NCBI RefSeq assembly: GCF_000017245.1 | Contig: NC_009655.1 | Coordinates: 1,922,001-1,986,000, forward strand | Length of the DNA stretch: 64,000 nucleotides | Source of the DNA: Actinobacillus succinogenes 130Z | Lineage (GTDB): Bacteria > Pseudomonadota > Gammaproteobacteria > Enterobacterales > Pasteurellaceae | Reading direction: 5' to 3' | Shown: positions 62,334 through 64,000 of the stretch, in pieces | Numbering within the stretch: position 1 is the stretch's first letter | Layout of the letters: each line of letters opens with the position of its first letter | Made by a program: the position numbers and the translations under genes | Notes under the pieces: model-generated | Told to the model about the DNA's origin: nothing | The model's database searches: none | Seen by the model: only the letters and a program-made list of their open reading frames with translations

Positions 62334-63059
62334 ATGAGCAAAGATACGATTTTTTCCGCCCCGATTGAAAAATTGGGCGATTTTACTTTTGATGAAAATG
62401 TCGCGGAAGTCTTCCCCGATATGATTCAACGTTCCGTACCGGGATATTCCAACATCATCACCGCCATCGGTATGCTGGCGGAACGTTTCGTCACGCCGGA
62501 CAGCCAAGTTTACGATCTGGGCTGTTCGCGCGGGGCCGCCACGCTTTCCGCACGCCGTAACATTCGCCAGCCGAATGTCACAATCATCGGTGTGGATAAT
62601 TCGCAACCCATGGTGGAACGCGCCCGCCAGCACCTCAATGCTTATCACAGCGACATTCCGGTAGAAATTTTATGTGACGACATACGCAATATCAGCATTG
62701 AAAATGCGTCTATGGTGATTTTAAACTTCACCCTGCAATTCCTGCCGCCGGAAGATCGTCAATCGTTGCTGGAAAAAATTTATCGCGGACTCAATCCCGG
62801 CGGCTTATTGGTTTTGTCGGAAAAATTCCGTTTCAAAGACGACACCACAAACAACCTGCTCATTGAGTTACATCATGCCTTCAAACGTGCCAACGGTTAC
62901 AGCGAACTGGAAGTCAGCCAGAAACGCGCGGCATTGGAAAACGTCATGCGTATCGACAGCAGCAACACGCACAAAGTGCGGTTAAAAAACGTGGGATTTT
63001 CTCATGTAGAATTATGGTTTCAGTGCTTTAACTTCGGTTCGGTGATCGCCATTAAATAG
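62334..63059 (+). CDS. cmoA: Carboxy-S-adenosyl-L-methionine synthase CmoA
   Basis: Makes carboxy-SAM from SAM and prephenate, used by CmoB to form cmo5U34 in tRNA. The 241-residue protein has the SAM-binding motif VYDLGCSRGAATLSARR, GVDNSQPMVERA, and the CmoA-typical LNFTLQFLPPEDR. It is divergent from aspS. cmoB does not follow. Confidence 0.95.
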   Translation: MSKDTIFSAPIEKLGDFTFDENVAEVFPDMIQRSVPGYSNIITAIGMLAERFVTPDSQVYDLGCSRGAATLSARRNIRQPNVTIIGVDNSQPMVERARQHLNAYHSDIPVEILCDDIRNISIENASMVILNFTLQFLPPEDRQSLLEKIYRGLNPGGLLVLSEKFRFKDDTTNNLLIELHHAFKRANGYSELEVSQKRAALENVMRIDSSNTHKVRLKNVGFSHVELWFQCFNFGSVIAIK

Positions 63060-63113
63060 CCTCACCGATTCAATTTATTTTGATTATTCCATCTGCTCAT
63101 TAGGAGGGTATCA

Positions 63114-63833
63114 ATGAAAAAAACACTAGTCGCCGCGTTATTTCTCAGCGCAGCCTTCGGCGTACAAGCACAAGACATTCGTTTTGCCATGGAACCCAGT
63201 TATCCGCCCTTTGAAATGACCAACGAAAAAGGTGAAATTATCGGTTTCGATGTGGACATCGCAAACGCTATTTGTAAAGAAATTCAAGCGAATTGCTCGT
63301 TCCAAAGCCAACCCTTCGACAGCTTAATTCAAGGCTTAAAACAAAAACGCTTTGACGCCGCCATTTCCGGCATGGGCATTACCGAAGCGCGTAAAAAACA
63401 AGTGTTATTCAGCGAACCGTATTTCTCAAGTTCCGCCGCCTTCATCGCGAAAAAAGGTACGGATTTTGCCAACCTGAAAAACATCGGCGTGCAAAACGGC
63501 ACCACTTACCAAAATTATATCAGCAAAGAAAAACCCGGCTACCAAGTAAAATCTTACGCGTCTTACCAAGAAGCGATTTTGGACATTCAAAACGGGCGTA
63601 TCGACGCCATCTTCGGCGACATCCCCGTATTAGTCGATATGATTGATAAAACGCCGGGACTGGAATTCGTAGGTGAAAAAATCAATAATCCGACTTATTT
63701 CGGTAATGGCTTAGGCATTGCCACCAACCTGAAAAATCAAGCGTTAGTTGACGAATTAAATAAAGGATTAAGCACGATTAAGACTAATGGCGAATATCAA
63801 AAAATCTATGATAAATGGATGACGGCAAAATAA
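63114..63833 (+). CDS. artI: Arginine ABC transporter substrate-binding protein ArtI/ArtJ-like
   Basis: Periplasmic amino-acid-binding protein (family 3). The 239-residue product has a 19-residue signal (MKKTLVAALFLSAAFGVQA) and the ligand motifs EPSYPPFEMTNEKGEIIGFDVD, ISGMGITEARKKQVLFSEPY and IDAIFGDIPVL. A strong AGGAGGG site precedes it. It lacks artP, artQ and artM next to it, so it must serve a permease elsewhere. Arginine specificity is inferred from similarity. Confidence 0.85.
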   Translation: MKKTLVAALFLSAAFGVQAQDIRFAMEPSYPPFEMTNEKGEIIGFDVDIANAICKEIQANCSFQSQPFDSLIQGLKQKRFDAAISGMGITEARKKQVLFSEPYFSSSAAFIAKKGTDFANLKNIGVQNGTTYQNYISKEKPGYQVKSYASYQEAILDIQNGRIDAIFGDIPVLVDMIDKTPGLEFVGEKINNPTYFGNGLGIATNLKNQALVDELNKGLSTIKTNGEYQKIYDKWMTAK

Positions 63834-63850
63834 AACTCCCGAAAACCCGG

Positions 63851-63884
63851 CCGCACTTTACTTTCAAAGTGCGGACGTTTTTTC
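63851..63884 (+). terminator. Inverted uptake-sequence terminator after artI
   Basis: CCGCACTTT pairs with AAAGTGCGG around ACTTTC, followed by ACGTTTTTT. Confidence 0.85.
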
Positions 63885-63912
63885 CGTATTTTTCATCAAC
63901 CTCCTTTTGTGG

Positions 63913-63918
63913 CATAAT
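63913..63918 (+). promoter_or_regulatory. Possible -10 element of gloA
   Basis: CATAAT preceded by TG-G, an extended -10, 33 bp before the gloA ATG. No clear -35. Confidence 0.35.
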
Positions 63919-63951
63919 CCCGTATCATTTTTTATTTAACGGAGAAAATCA

Positions 63952-64000
63952 ATGCGAATTTTACATACAATGCTCCGCGTGGGCGATTTAGACCGTTCGG
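63952..64000 (+). CDS. gloA: Lactoylglutathione lyase GloA (5' end only)
   Basis: The window ends after 16 codons. MRILHTMLRVGDLDRS is the highly conserved start of glyoxalase I, which converts the methylglyoxal-glutathione adduct to lactoylglutathione; its first metal-binding His would be His5. GGAGAAAATC precedes the ATG. Confidence 0.9.
   Translation, partial: MRILHTMLRVGDLDRS

Overview
The window is a chromosomal segment of a Pasteurellaceae bacterium. Two things point there: the Haemophilus-type DNA uptake sequence AAGTGCGGT / ACCGCACTT occurs dozens of times on both strands, and the gene neighbourhoods match that family (lolB-ispE-prs, sapABCDF, mltA-tcdA, comNOPQ-recC, ruvCAB-yebC-nudB-aspS). 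Base composition and protein sequences would suit a Basfia/Mannheimia succiniciproducens-like species, but I cannot fix the species from the window alone. Nearly everything is core chromosome. I see no prophage, IS element, CRISPR array, toxin island or other large mobile element.

Layout. 1-483 (-): 5' part of selD, with an in-frame UGA (selenocysteine) and a candidate SECIS hairpin. 613-919 (+): tRNA-Gly and tRNA-Leu. 982-3520 (+): lolB-ispE-prs. 3741-6413 (+): gyrA, converging on the sapABCDF peptide-transport operon (6495-11913, -). 11979-13385 (+): ycjX. 13448-14521 (-): wecA. 14659-15942 (+): hemL. 16016-19354 (-): plsB-xerD. 19500-21451 (+): proC and an MFS transporter. 21649-25193 (+): a partial histidine operon (hisH, a MOSC-domain gene, hisA, hisF, hisIE) with a palindromic repeat between hisF and hisIE. 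25312-27279 (+): upp-uraA. 27378-29763 (-): yafJ-like gene and cysS. 29871-33737 (+): ppiB, xseA, a UPF0126 membrane gene and a membrane-anchored phosphoesterase. 33827-37737 (-): ydbH-ynbE and epmA. 37850-40813 (-): znuA, and mltA-tcdA. 40886-46512 (-): pseudopilin genes comN-comO-comP-comQ followed by recC. 46731-46967 (-): a small membrane protein. 46993-47277 (-): three tandem tRNA-Lys genes. 47532-55127 (-): cydA-cydB-cydX, ybgC, tolQ-tolR-tolA-tolB-pal, with tolA interrupted by a +1 frameshift. 55551-55868 (+): a small exported protein. 55926-62223 (-): yebC, a lipoprotein, ruvC-ruvA-ruvB, nudB and aspS. 62334-64000 (+): cmoA, artI and the start of gloA.

Functional themes are envelope maintenance (Tol-Pal, LolB, MltA, YdbH-YnbE, PlsB, WecA, Sap), DNA recombination and uptake (RecC, RuvABC, XerD, XseA, GyrA, ComNOPQ), histidine and uracil metabolism, respiration (cytochrome bd) and tRNA biology. 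Many transcription units end in hairpins made of two opposed uptake sequences. The observations most worth following up are the tolA frameshift, the selenocysteine codon of selD with its SECIS hairpin, the REPIN-like palindrome and MOSC gene inside the his operon, the composite repeat next to nudB, and the placement of uptake sequences in gene N-termini.
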